Below, piece by piece: positions 21,262 through 28,860 of a stretch of DNA of 64,000 nucleotides; within the stretch, counting starts at the first letter, position 1, and each line of letters begins with the position of its first letter. The position numbers and the translations under genes are program-made. Under the pieces are notes generated by a model. The model did no database searches. It was not told the DNA's origin and saw nothing but the letters and a program-made list of their open reading frames with translations. The stretch spans positions 186,001 to 250,000 of the forward strand of contig NZ_JXSL01000027.1 in assembly GCF_000829825.1 (NCBI RefSeq). Reading direction: 5' to 3'. The stretch comes from Paramagnetospirillum magnetotacticum MS-1 (GTDB lineage Bacteria > Pseudomonadota > Alphaproteobacteria > Rhodospirillales > Magnetospirillaceae).

Positions 21262-22944
21262 ATGGTTGCCAAGCCCATATTTCGAACCTGCGGCTTCACG
21301 GGTCTGAAGATCCATGATGAAGCAGAGAAGCTGATCAAGATCAACGCGGTCACCGCTATCGTGGTGCTGGCCGTCGGCGGTCTGTTCGGCCTTCTCGTCG
21401 CCTTGACCCGCTGGCCGACCGTGCACCTGCTGCCGGCCGACCTGTTCTACCTGGCGCTGACCGCGCACGGTATCGACATCCTGATCGTCTGGTGCATCTT
21501 CTTCGAAGTTGCGCTGATGTACTTCGCCTCTGCCATCTTGCTGCAAAGCCGGCTGGCCACGCCCAAAATGGGCTGGGTGGCGTATGCTCTGATGGTCCTG
21601 GGTGCCGGCATCACCAACTGGAAGGTCCTCGAGGGCAATTCCAGCGTGATGATGACCTCCTACGTGCCCATGCAGGCCGATCCGCTGTTCTATGTGGGTC
21701 TGATCCTGTTCGCCGTGGGTGCCCTGATCGCATGCTTCATCTTCCTCGGTACCCTGGTTGTCGCCAAGGCCGAGAAGACCTATGAAGGGTCGATCCCGCT
21801 GGTCACTTTCGGTGCCTTGACGGCCTGCATCATCGCCATCTACACCATCTCGTCCGGCGCCATCATCTTGATCCCCACCTTCTTGTGGTCGGTCGGGCTG
21901 ATCAGCCACATCGACCCCTTGATGTATAAGGTGGTCTGGTGGGGCATGGGCCACTCGTCGCAGCAGATCAACGTGGCCGCCCATATCGCCGTGTGGTACG
22001 CCATCGCCGCGATCCTGTTCGGGGCCAAGCCGCTGTCCGAGAAGGTCAGCCGCTGTGCCTATCTGACCTACATCTTCTTCCTGCAGATCGCTTCGGCCCA
22101 CCATCTTCTGGTGGAGCCCGGCCTGTCTTCGGCCTTCAAGATCTTCAACACCTCGTATGGCATGTATCTCGCCGTGCTGGGTTCGATGATCCACGGCCTG
22201 ACCGTTCCGGGCTGCATCGAGGCGGCTCAGCGCAAGAAGGGCTTCAATAACGGCCTGTTCGAGTGGCTGCGGAAGGCTCCCTGGGGCAATCCCATCTTCT
22301 CGGGCATGTTCCTGTCCCTGATCCTGTTTGGCTTCCTGGGCGGCATCTCCGGTGTCACCATGGGCGTGGAACAGATCAACATCATGATCCACAACACCAT
22401 CTACGTGCCCGGCCACTTCCACGCGACCGTGGCGGCCGGCACCACGTTGGCCTTCATGGCGATCACCTACTTCCTGGTCCCGGTTCTGTTCGGCCGCGAG
22501 CTGATCCTGCCGGGTCTGGCCAAGCTCCAGCCCTATCTGTTCGGCCTGGGCATGGGGGTGTTCTCCCTGTTCATGATGGGTGCCGGTACGCTGGGCGTGT
22601 CCCGTCGTCACTGGGATATGGCCTTCTCCGACGCTCCGCACGCCTTCGCTCATGCTCCCGCTGCCTTCCTGATGATGGGCATCGTGGGTGTGGCGGCCTG
22701 CGTCGCGGTGGTCGGCGGCGCTCTGTTCGTCCTGGTGATCGTGGGTTCGGTGCTGTTCGGCAAGCCGGTGGTGCATGCCCCGGCCGCTCCGGCTCCGGCT
22801 CCGTCGCCGGTGGCGTCCTATGGCAATGCCGAGCATGTGGCCGTTCCCGGCACCTTCGCTCTGGCGCTGCTCTTCCTGACGGTGTTTGTCTTGTACTACT
22901 TCGTCAACTGGAAGTACCTGGCCAGCACCTGGATCATGAGCTGA
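21262..22944 (+). CDS. Heme-copper oxidoreductase catalytic subunit with Gln in place of the active-site Tyr (putative NO reductase, eNOR-like)
   Basis: This 560-residue polytopic protein (at least 12 helices) has all histidines of the catalytic core: His69 and His387 for the low-spin heme, His385 for the high-spin heme, and His231, His280 and His281 for CuB. In oxygen reductases of the A and B families the helix VI motif is HPxVY, with the Tyr cross-linked to the CuB His; here it reads H231-S-S-Q-Q235. The lack of the Tyr points away from O2 reduction. Loss of that Tyr is typical of NO reductases, and Gln at this place recalls the eNOR family. That family name is from memory. It is paired with a CuA subunit, ctaB and sco. 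An alanine/proline-rich linker near residue 510 precedes the last helix. Confidence 0.85.
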   Translation: MVAKPIFRTCGFTGLKIHDEAEKLIKINAVTAIVVLAVGGLFGLLVALTRWPTVHLLPADLFYLALTAHGIDILIVWCIFFEVALMYFASAILLQSRLATPKMGWVAYALMVLGAGITNWKVLEGNSSVMMTSYVPMQADPLFYVGLILFAVGALIACFIFLGTLVVAKAEKTYEGSIPLVTFGALTACIIAIYTISSGAIILIPTFLWSVGLISHIDPLMYKVVWWGMGHSSQQINVAAHIAVWYAIAAILFGAKPLSEKVSRCAYLTYIFFLQIASAHHLLVEPGLSSAFKIFNTSYGMYLAVLGSMIHGLTVPGCIEAAQRKKGFNNGLFEWLRKAPWGNPIFSGMFLSLILFGFLGGISGVTMGVEQINIMIHNTIYVPGHFHATVAAGTTLAFMAITYFLVPVLFGRELILPGLAKLQPYLFGLGMGVFSLFMMGAGTLGVSRRHWDMAFSDAPHAFAHAPAAFLMMGIVGVAACVAVVGGALFVLVIVGSVLFGKPVVHAPAAPAPAPSPVASYGNAEHVAVPGTFALALLFLTVFVLYYFVNWKYLASTWIMS

Positions 22945-22962
22945 TCCAGTCTTTGGGTAAGG

Positions 22963-22988
22963 CGGGCGGGACTTCTCGGTCCCGCCCG
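22963..22988 (+). terminator. Hairpin between the catalytic subunit and ctaB
   Basis: A perfect 10-bp stem CGGGCGGGAC with a TTCTCG loop, followed by TTTCCC, 19 bases after the subunit I stop. The poor T-run suggests partial termination or mRNA processing that would raise subunit I-II levels over the downstream assembly genes. Confidence 0.55.
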
Positions 22989-23039
22989 TTTCCCAAACAG
23001 AATTTAGAGTTTCGAAGTCTGAAAGGGTGGGAGCAGGTG

Positions 23040-23906
23040 ATGGCGGCAAACCTCAAAGTCCTGGCATCGGTGTTCAAGCTGCGTATCGGGGTGTTCTGCG
23101 CCCTGGCCGCCATAGCCGGGGCCCTGGTGACACCCGGTGCCGTTCCGCCAGCCCCCCAGATTTTCGCCGTCGCCCTGGCCGTCCTGCTGTCGGCCGCCGC
23201 GGCTGGTGCCTTCAATCATTATTGGGAGCGCGACATCGATCCCATGATGAACCGCACCCGCAACCGTCCTTTCGCCACCGGACAATACGCCGCCGGTCCG
23301 CTGTGGCCCCTGGGGCTGTTGGCGTTGACCGTCGCCGCCGTGGCCCTGGCCGCCTTCGCCGCCAATGCCTGGGCGGCGCTGCATGTTTTCCTCGGTGCCT
23401 TCGTCTATGGCATCGTCTACACCGTCTGGCTGAAGCGCCGCACCGCCTGGAACATCGTGATCGGCGGATTGTCCGGCAGTTTCGCCGTGCTGGCCGGTGC
23501 CGCCGCCGCACTGCCGGGCTTAAGCCCCCAGTCCCTGATCCTGGCTTTGGTCCTCTTCTTGTGGACGCCGCCCCATTTCTGGAGTCTGGCCACCGCGTTG
23601 AAGGACGATTATGCCGCCGCCGGGATTCCCATGCTGCCGGTGGTGCGCTCGGAATCCGAGACCAACCGGATCATCCTGGCCAACACATTCGCCTTGGTCG
23701 CCTCGTCGCTGCTGCCCGCCTTTTTCGGTGCCGGTCCGCTTTATCTCGGCGCGGCAGCCCTGGGCGGCGGCTGGTTCCTCTACAAGAGCGTGGCCCTGGT
23801 CAGGACTCCGGGGCGAAGCGCGGCCATGGGTAATTTCTTTGCCTCGTTGATCCAGCTGATGCTGCTCTTGACCGCCGTCATGGTGGAGCCGCTGCTGGCT
23901 GGGTAG
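23040..23906 (+). CDS. ctaB: Protoheme IX farnesyltransferase (heme O synthase)
   Basis: The 288-residue UbiA-family membrane enzyme adds a farnesyl group to heme B to make heme O, the precursor of heme A. The prenyl-diphosphate motif NHYWERDIDPMMNRTRNRP (residues about 60-78) and the second Asp-rich loop KDDYAAAGIPMLP are both present, with about nine helices. The ATG at 23040 follows GGTGGGAGCAGG. Its place inside this operon implies that the adjacent heme-copper enzyme carries an O- or A-type heme. The SCO gene begins nine bases after the stop. Confidence 0.92.
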   Translation: MAANLKVLASVFKLRIGVFCALAAIAGALVTPGAVPPAPQIFAVALAVLLSAAAAGAFNHYWERDIDPMMNRTRNRPFATGQYAAGPLWPLGLLALTVAAVALAAFAANAWAALHVFLGAFVYGIVYTVWLKRRTAWNIVIGGLSGSFAVLAGAAAALPGLSPQSLILALVLFLWTPPHFWSLATALKDDYAAAGIPMLPVVRSESETNRIILANTFALVASSLLPAFFGAGPLYLGAAALGGGWFLYKSVALVRTPGRSAAMGNFFASLIQLMLLLTAVMVEPLLAG

Positions 23907-23915
23907 GACTTTGCC

Positions 23916-24731
23916 ATGATGCGCGCAACCGTCCTGATCCTGTCTGCAATCCTGTTGGGTGGGGCCTTCGGCTCCCAAGCGGCGCCCAGCGTTTCCGCCA
24001 CGGCGGAAGAGGCGCTGAAACGGTCGCGTGCCGTCGAGGGCAATGTGGTCGGCTCGCACCAATTGCTGGACCAGGACGGCCAGCCGGTGGACATCACCCG
24101 GTACCGTGGCAAGCCGGTGGTGATCAGCATGATCTACACCGCCTGCGACCATACCTGTCCGGTGACCACCCAGAACGTGGCCCGTGCCGTGGCCGGGGCC
24201 CGCAAGGCGCTGGGCAAGGACAGTTTCCAGGTCCTGTCCATCGGCTTCGACACGGTGCGCGATACGCCCGAAGCCCTGAAGGTCTACGCCAAGCAACAGG
24301 GTATCGACACGGGCGGGTGGAGCTTTCTGGCGGGCAATCCCGCCACCATGGAGGCCCTGGCCGGTGATCTGGGCTTTAGCTGGTATGTGACCTCGCGGGG
24401 CTTCGACCACATCGCACAGACCACGGTGCTGGACGGCCAGGGTCGCATCTACCGTCAGGTCTATGGCGAGAATTTCGAATTGCCGCTGCTGGTCGAACCG
24501 CTCAAGGATCTGGTGCTGGGCCGGGCCGCCGCTTTGACCTCGATTCAGTCCATCAGCGACCGGGTGCGCTTCTTCTGCACCGTCTACGACCCCCATTCCG
24601 ATGCCTACCGCTTCGATTACGGCATCTTTTTCAGCATCGGCTCGGGCTTTCTGGCGGTGCTGACCATCATCTGGATGACCATCCGCATGTGGCGCGACAG
24701 CAAAAGAACGCCGCGCCAGCCGACCGCATGA
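23916..24731 (+). CDS. SCO1/SenC-type copper chaperone with C-terminal membrane helix
   Basis: A signal sequence (residues 1-22) leads into a thioredoxin-fold SCO domain with the copper ligands in CDHTCP (Cys-x3-Cys) and the distal His in GFDHIAQTT. It inserts copper into CuA or CuB sites in the periplasm. Unlike the usual 200-residue SCO proteins, it has a further 60 residues ending in a membrane helix near residues 238-260 and a basic tail. Two CuA subunits are encoded in the operon and could both be clients. The stop overlaps the possible start of the cytochrome b fusion gene as ATGA. Confidence 0.9.
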   Translation: MMRATVLILSAILLGGAFGSQAAPSVSATAEEALKRSRAVEGNVVGSHQLLDQDGQPVDITRYRGKPVVISMIYTACDHTCPVTTQNVARAVAGARKALGKDSFQVLSIGFDTVRDTPEALKVYAKQQGIDTGGWSFLAGNPATMEALAGDLGFSWYVTSRGFDHIAQTTVLDGQGRIYRQVYGENFELPLLVEPLKDLVLGRAAALTSIQSISDRVRFFCTVYDPHSDAYRFDYGIFFSIGSGFLAVLTIIWMTIRMWRDSKRTPRQPTA

Positions 24732-26341
24732 CGGCAAAAAAATGGAAACGAAAAGGAAATATCGCCTTGTCTAATCCAATCAAATCCGCCGTCAGAGCGG
24801 GGCTTTTCCGCCTTGAAAGCGGTTGGGATATGCTGGTCGGGCGCGAGTCCAATCCCATGTACTGCCTGGGCGCCATGTCCTGGTACTTCTTCTGGATCGT
24901 CGGTGCGTCGGGCCTGTACCTGTTCATTCCCTACGACACCAGTGCGGTGCGGGCCTGGAACTCCATCGAATATATCTCGCGCGAGCAATGGTATTGGGGC
25001 GGCCTGATCCGCTCGCTGCACCGCTATGGCTCGGATGCTATGGTGCTGACCATGATGCTGCATCTGGTGCGCGAATGGTGCCTGGACCGCTATCACGGAG
25101 CCCGCTGGTTCGCCTGGTTCACCGGCGTGCCGCTGATCTGGATGGTATTCAGCTCTGGGATCACCGGCTATTGGCTGGTCTGGGACGAACTGGCCCAGTA
25201 TCTGGCCATCGGCACCGCCGAGTGGATGGATTACCTCGGCATTTTTGGCCAAAGCATCGCGCGCAACTTCCTGACGCCCGGCGCGCTCACCGACCGCTTC
25301 TTCACCTTGCTGATCTTCATCCATATCGCGGTGCCGCTGTTCCTCTTGATGGCCATGTGGGTGCATATCCTGCGCATCAACCGGGCCAATACCAATCCGC
25401 CCCGGCCGCTGATCATCGGCTCGTCCATCATGCTGGTGGCGCTGTCGCTGATCCATCCCGCCCAAAGCCATCCGGCAGCCGATCTGGGCAAGGCCATCGG
25501 CGATCTCAATCCCGACTGGTATTTCATGGCGCTCTATCCGCTCTATGATTCCAAGGGGCCATTGGTGACCTGGGCGGTGTCCATCGGAGCCTCCTTGTTC
25601 CTGTCGCTGATGCCGTGGATGGCCTTTCGCCGCAAGCGCCGGGCGGCGGCCGTTGTGACCTCGGAGCTTTGCAATGGCTGCGGCAATTGCGCCTCCGATT
25701 GCCCGTTCGGCGCCGTGGTGCTGCGCCCGCGCAGCGACGGACTGCATTCCAGCCCCAAGCTGGCGGTGATGCAGCCCGATCTGTGCACCAGTTGCGGCAT
25801 GTGCATGGCGTCGTGCAACAAGACCAATCCCTTCCTTCCCCATACGGGCGAGACCCGCCAGACCGCCATTGATATCCCGGACTTCACCTTTGACCTGATG
25901 GTCAAGCGGGTTTCGGCGCGTACCCATGGCCTGGTGGGCAATGGCCGGGTTCTGGTGATCGGTTGCGAGCATGGCGCGGTGCTGGACCATCTCAAGGGAC
26001 CGTCGGTGGGCGTGCTGCCGCTGCATTGCACCGGCATGATGCCGCCTTCGCTGATCGACTATGTCTTCAACAAGGATCTGGCCGACGGCGTACTGGTCAC
26101 CGCCTGCCGCCCCGGCGAGTGCTTCTATCGCCTGGGACCGGAATGGACCGAGCTGCGCATGAATGGCGAGCGGGTGCCGAAACTGCGCGGCGCCGTGCCC
26201 CGCGACCGGGTGCGGCTGTTCTGGGCGGCCAGCACCGAGATCAAGGCCCTTAGGTCCGAACTGGCCGCCTTCCGGGTGGCGCTGGAGGAATTGCCGCCAT
26301 TAGAGCGTCCCCAATCCACCAAGCGGAGGGTGACGGAATGA
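24728..26341 (+). CDS. Cytochrome b / 2[4Fe-4S] ferredoxin / MvhD-like fusion protein
   Basis: Three modules in about 537 residues. First, a cytochrome b/b6-type membrane domain with two bis-His pairs, each separated by 13 residues: His98/His112 and His199/His213, and the quinone-site segment GYWLVWDE. Second, near residues 315-370, two [4Fe-4S] motifs, CNGCGNCASDCP and CTSCGMCMASC. Third, an MvhD-like hydrogenase iron-sulfur domain with Cys in GCEHGA, HCTGMM and CRPGECFY. It should move electrons between quinol and iron-sulfur carriers. ATG 24728 overlaps the SCO stop, but TTG 24767, seven bases after AAGGAA, is an equally good start. It overlaps the next gene as ATGA. Confidence 0.85.
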   Translation: MTAKKWKRKGNIALSNPIKSAVRAGLFRLESGWDMLVGRESNPMYCLGAMSWYFFWIVGASGLYLFIPYDTSAVRAWNSIEYISREQWYWGGLIRSLHRYGSDAMVLTMMLHLVREWCLDRYHGARWFAWFTGVPLIWMVFSSGITGYWLVWDELAQYLAIGTAEWMDYLGIFGQSIARNFLTPGALTDRFFTLLIFIHIAVPLFLLMAMWVHILRINRANTNPPRPLIIGSSIMLVALSLIHPAQSHPAADLGKAIGDLNPDWYFMALYPLYDSKGPLVTWAVSIGASLFLSLMPWMAFRRKRRAAAVVTSELCNGCGNCASDCPFGAVVLRPRSDGLHSSPKLAVMQPDLCTSCGMCMASCNKTNPFLPHTGETRQTAIDIPDFTFDLMVKRVSARTHGLVGNGRVLVIGCEHGAVLDHLKGPSVGVLPLHCTGMMPPSLIDYVFNKDLADGVLVTACRPGECFYRLGPEWTELRMNGERVPKLRGAVPRDRVRLFWAASTEIKALRSELAAFRVALEELPPLERPQSTKRRVTE

Positions 26342-26841
26342 TCAAGCCCCGTTACATCGCCGGTCAGGCCGTGGCCTATACCGCCTTTGCCGTGATGATC
26401 GCCTATTTCGCCTCCAACCCGGTCTATCGCTTGCACCCGCCGGAATCCGCGCTGCTGAAGCTGTCGCTCACCCATGCGGGGCAGAAGATGGGCGAGTGCA
26501 AGGACCGTTCGGCCGAGGAACTGGCCAAGCTGCCGCCCAATATGCGGGCCAAGCAATCTTGCGGGCGCGAGCGCAATGCTGTGACGCTGGAAATGGATAT
26601 CGACGGCGAGAAGGTCTACGCCCATACCGCCAAGCCCGCAGGTCTGTCCGGCGACGGGCGCTCGCGCTTTTACGATTCCCGCGAGATCAAGGCTGGCCGC
26701 CACGTCATCGCCGCCCGCATGCGCGACGGCAATGATCCCAAGGTCTTCGATCAGGTGGCCGAGGTGACGGTCGAGCTTGCGCCGCGCCAGGTTTTCGTGG
26801 TCGATTTCGACGAAGAGAACGGCAGGTTCGAGTTCAAATAA
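26338..26841 (+). CDS. Membrane-anchored protein of unknown function in the respiratory operon
   Basis: The 167-residue protein has one N-terminal membrane helix (about residues 10-27) and a soluble, probably periplasmic domain rich in beta strands, with two Cys (GECKDRS and KQSCGRE) that could form a disulfide or bind metal. I do not recognise the family. It is coupled to the cytochrome b fusion by an ATGA overlap, so it is most likely an accessory or assembly subunit of that complex. The soluble domain ends in the pattern RQVFVVDFDEENGRFEF. Confidence 0.75.
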   Translation: MIKPRYIAGQAVAYTAFAVMIAYFASNPVYRLHPPESALLKLSLTHAGQKMGECKDRSAEELAKLPPNMRAKQSCGRERNAVTLEMDIDGEKVYAHTAKPAGLSGDGRSRFYDSREIKAGRHVIAARMRDGNDPKVFDQVAEVTVELAPRQVFVVDFDEENGRFEFK

Positions 26842-26851
26842 ACCTGACATT

Positions 26852-26944
26852 CGTCATCCCGGAAGCGCAACGCGCTATCCGGGATCCAGGGGGCCGAAGT
26901 TCGTCTTCGCGACTCCTGGATCCCGGCTCAGGGCCGGGATGACG
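26852..26944. repeat. Nested palindromic intergenic repeat (REP-like)
   Basis: Outer arms CGTCATCCCGG (26852-26862) and CCGGGATGACG (26934-26944) enclose inner arms CCGGGATCCAGG (26879-26890) and CCTGGATCCCGG (26915-26926). Elements with the GTCATCCCGG...CCGGGATCCAGG core are common dispersed repeats in alphaproteobacterial genomes. It interrupts the operon between the unknown membrane protein and the second subunit I-like gene and could affect mRNA processing. Confidence 0.8.
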
Positions 26945-26970
26945 GAAGTGGGAAGCGGGGCAGGACCGGA

Positions 26971-28326
26971 ATGGATCACTCCTGGAAGACGGACGGGTTG
27001 TCGGCGGCGCGGCGGACTGAACTGCGCGGCTGGGCCTTGCTGGCGGTGGGCTCGCTGGCCGTTGCCGGGCTTTTGGCCTTGGGCCTGGGCCTGTCGCGCA
27101 CGCCCAAGGTTCAGGACTGGCTGCCCTGGGGGCCGCACTTCTTCTACCGCGCCCTGGTCACCCATGTGGTGCTGTCCTTCGAAGTATGGTTCCTGGCCGC
27201 ATTGGGCGCGCTGTCGGCCATGGCGGCGCCGCCCTGTCCCCACGGAGACCGGCTGGGCAAGGTCGCCGTTCTTCTCGGAAGCCTGGGCGTTCTGCTGTTG
27301 CTGATTCCGGCCCTCGCCGATCAAGGCGAGCCGTCCTTGAACAATTACGTCCCGGTGGTGGGGCACAGGCTGTTCTATATCGGCCTCGGCGTGCATGCCC
27401 TCGGGGTGGCCCTGGCCTGTCTGCGGCTGCTGCCCGTTCTGCGCAGCCATCGGGTGGTGCCCTTCGGCATTGCCTGCGCGGGTCTGGCCTATCTGGCGGC
27501 CCTGGCCTGCTTTGTCATGGCCTGGGCGCTGATCCCGGCTAGGACCGATGCCGATCTGTTCAACGAGCGGGTGTTCTGGGGCGGCGGCCATGTGCTGCAA
27601 CTGGTCAACACCATGATCCTGATGATCGCCTGGCAGGCCCTGTCCGAGCGTCAGTTCGGCACCGGCCCGGTTCCGTCCGGGTTGGGCCGAGCCAGCTTTG
27701 CCGCCCTGGCCCTGTTCGCGGTGGTCTCGCCCTTGATATATATCCTGGGCGGCGACGTATTGGGCCTGGAACACCGGCAGATCTTCACTCGCCTCCTGTG
27801 GGTCGGGCTGCCTTTGCCGCCCCTGGTCATGGGGTTGGGTCTGGCCTGGCAATTGGTCAAGGGGCCGCGCGACTGGCGCTCGCCCGCTTTCCTGTCCCTG
27901 GCCCTGTCGCTGTTCGTATTCGCCATCGGCGGCTTTGCCGGATTCTTTCTGGGCGTGGCCGACACCCGCACGCCGTCCCATTACCACGCTGTCATCGGAG
28001 GCGTTCAACTGGGCCTGATGGGCGTGGTGCTGGTCCATCTGCTGCCCGCCCTGGGGCGCGAGATCGGGACGGGCAGGGGCGTGCGCCTGCAATTCCACCT
28101 CTATGGCTGGGGGCAGTTGGTCCACGCCCTGGGATTCTTTCTGGCGGGTGCCGCTGGTGTGCCGCGCAAGACCACCGGCGTCGACCAGGGCCTCGATACA
28201 ATCTGGAAGAAGGTTTCCATGGGCGTGGTGGGGATGGGAACCGGTCTGGCGGTCCTGGGCGGCGTGATCTTCGTGTGGATGGCCCTGTCGCGATTGCTCA
28301 AGCCGGGGGAGGGCGATCATGCTTAA
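26971..28326 (+). CDS. Divergent heme-copper-oxidase subunit I homologue lacking CuB ligands
   Basis: A 451-residue polytopic membrane protein (about 12 helices) related to the catalytic subunit at 21262. It keeps candidates for the low-spin heme ligands His65 and His339 (in PSHYHAV), the high-spin heme His337, and the helix VI His207 (GGGHVLQL). The helix VII His-His pair that completes the CuB site is missing; the matching stretch reads SPLIYILGG. The CuB position is therefore probably empty and the protein is unlikely to reduce O2 or NO in the normal way. It overlaps a second CuA gene by eight bases. An electron-transfer, sensory or structural role is possible. Confidence 0.8.
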   Translation: MDHSWKTDGLSAARRTELRGWALLAVGSLAVAGLLALGLGLSRTPKVQDWLPWGPHFFYRALVTHVVLSFEVWFLAALGALSAMAAPPCPHGDRLGKVAVLLGSLGVLLLLIPALADQGEPSLNNYVPVVGHRLFYIGLGVHALGVALACLRLLPVLRSHRVVPFGIACAGLAYLAALACFVMAWALIPARTDADLFNERVFWGGGHVLQLVNTMILMIAWQALSERQFGTGPVPSGLGRASFAALALFAVVSPLIYILGGDVLGLEHRQIFTRLLWVGLPLPPLVMGLGLAWQLVKGPRDWRSPAFLSLALSLFVFAIGGFAGFFLGVADTRTPSHYHAVIGGVQLGLMGVVLVHLLPALGREIGTGRGVRLQFHLYGWGQLVHALGFFLAGAAGVPRKTTGVDQGLDTIWKKVSMGVVGMGTGLAVLGGVIFVWMALSRLLKPGEGDHA

Positions 28327-28798
28327 GGGCTTCGCTCCGTTGGCCCTGCTGGCGGCCAGTTTGATTCTGGCGCTGGGCTGGCTGATGGGCCGCACCGGCG
28401 GCATCGACGTGGCTCCCTCGCAAAGCTACAAGGCCGATCTGGCCGAATTCCACGGCCGCCATCTGGCTTTGATGGCCGCCCATGGCACCGGCCAAAGCGT
28501 GGACGGTATCCCGGTGGTGCGTCCGCCCGCAGGCTCTGACATCCCCGTTCTGGCCAAGCGTTGGGAGTTCAGCCCCGCCCTGCAACTGGAACCGGGCAAG
28601 ACCTACCATTTGCATTTGCTGGCCGAGGATGCCGTTCATTCCGCAGCCATCGGCGAGGCCGAGCTATTGTTGAGGCCGGGCGAGGTCCAGGTGGTGGACC
28701 TGACCGCGCCCATGTCGGGCCGGGTTCGCCTCCAATGCGCCGAATATTGCGGCCTGGGGCATACCAAGATGATCGGCAGTATCGAGGTGGCCCCTTAG
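28319..28798 (+). CDS. Second CuA (subunit II-like) protein
   Basis: The 159-residue protein has an N-terminal membrane anchor (residues 5-23) and a cupredoxin domain with an intact CuA motif, Cys140, Glu142, Cys144, His148 and Met151 in CAEYCGLGHTKM, and the distal His in DAVHSAAI. It is a paralogue of the gene at 20700: the stretch VVRPPAGSD is shared. It presumably donates electrons to the subunit I homologue encoded immediately upstream, even though that protein seems to lack CuB. It is the last gene of the operon. Confidence 0.88.
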   Translation: MLKGFAPLALLAASLILALGWLMGRTGGIDVAPSQSYKADLAEFHGRHLALMAAHGTGQSVDGIPVVRPPAGSDIPVLAKRWEFSPALQLEPGKTYHLHLLAEDAVHSAAIGEAELLLRPGEVQVVDLTAPMSGRVRLQCAEYCGLGHTKMIGSIEVAP

Positions 28799-28860
28799 CT
28801 TGACGGCGCTTCACCGGGGTGGGAAGATTTTCCCCAAGGTCAGCCATCCGGGAGGGGATT

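Noticed and set aside
22263-23039. In-frame extension that would fuse ctaB to part of the upstream gene region
   Set aside because: The CtaB family start fits ATG 23040 with its own ribosome site; the upstream part is a shadow of subunit I.
21172-23049. Antisense 625-codon frame over the heme-copper genes
   Set aside because: Rich in His, Gln and Asp, without hydrophobic core or motif; shadow of the catalytic subunit frame.
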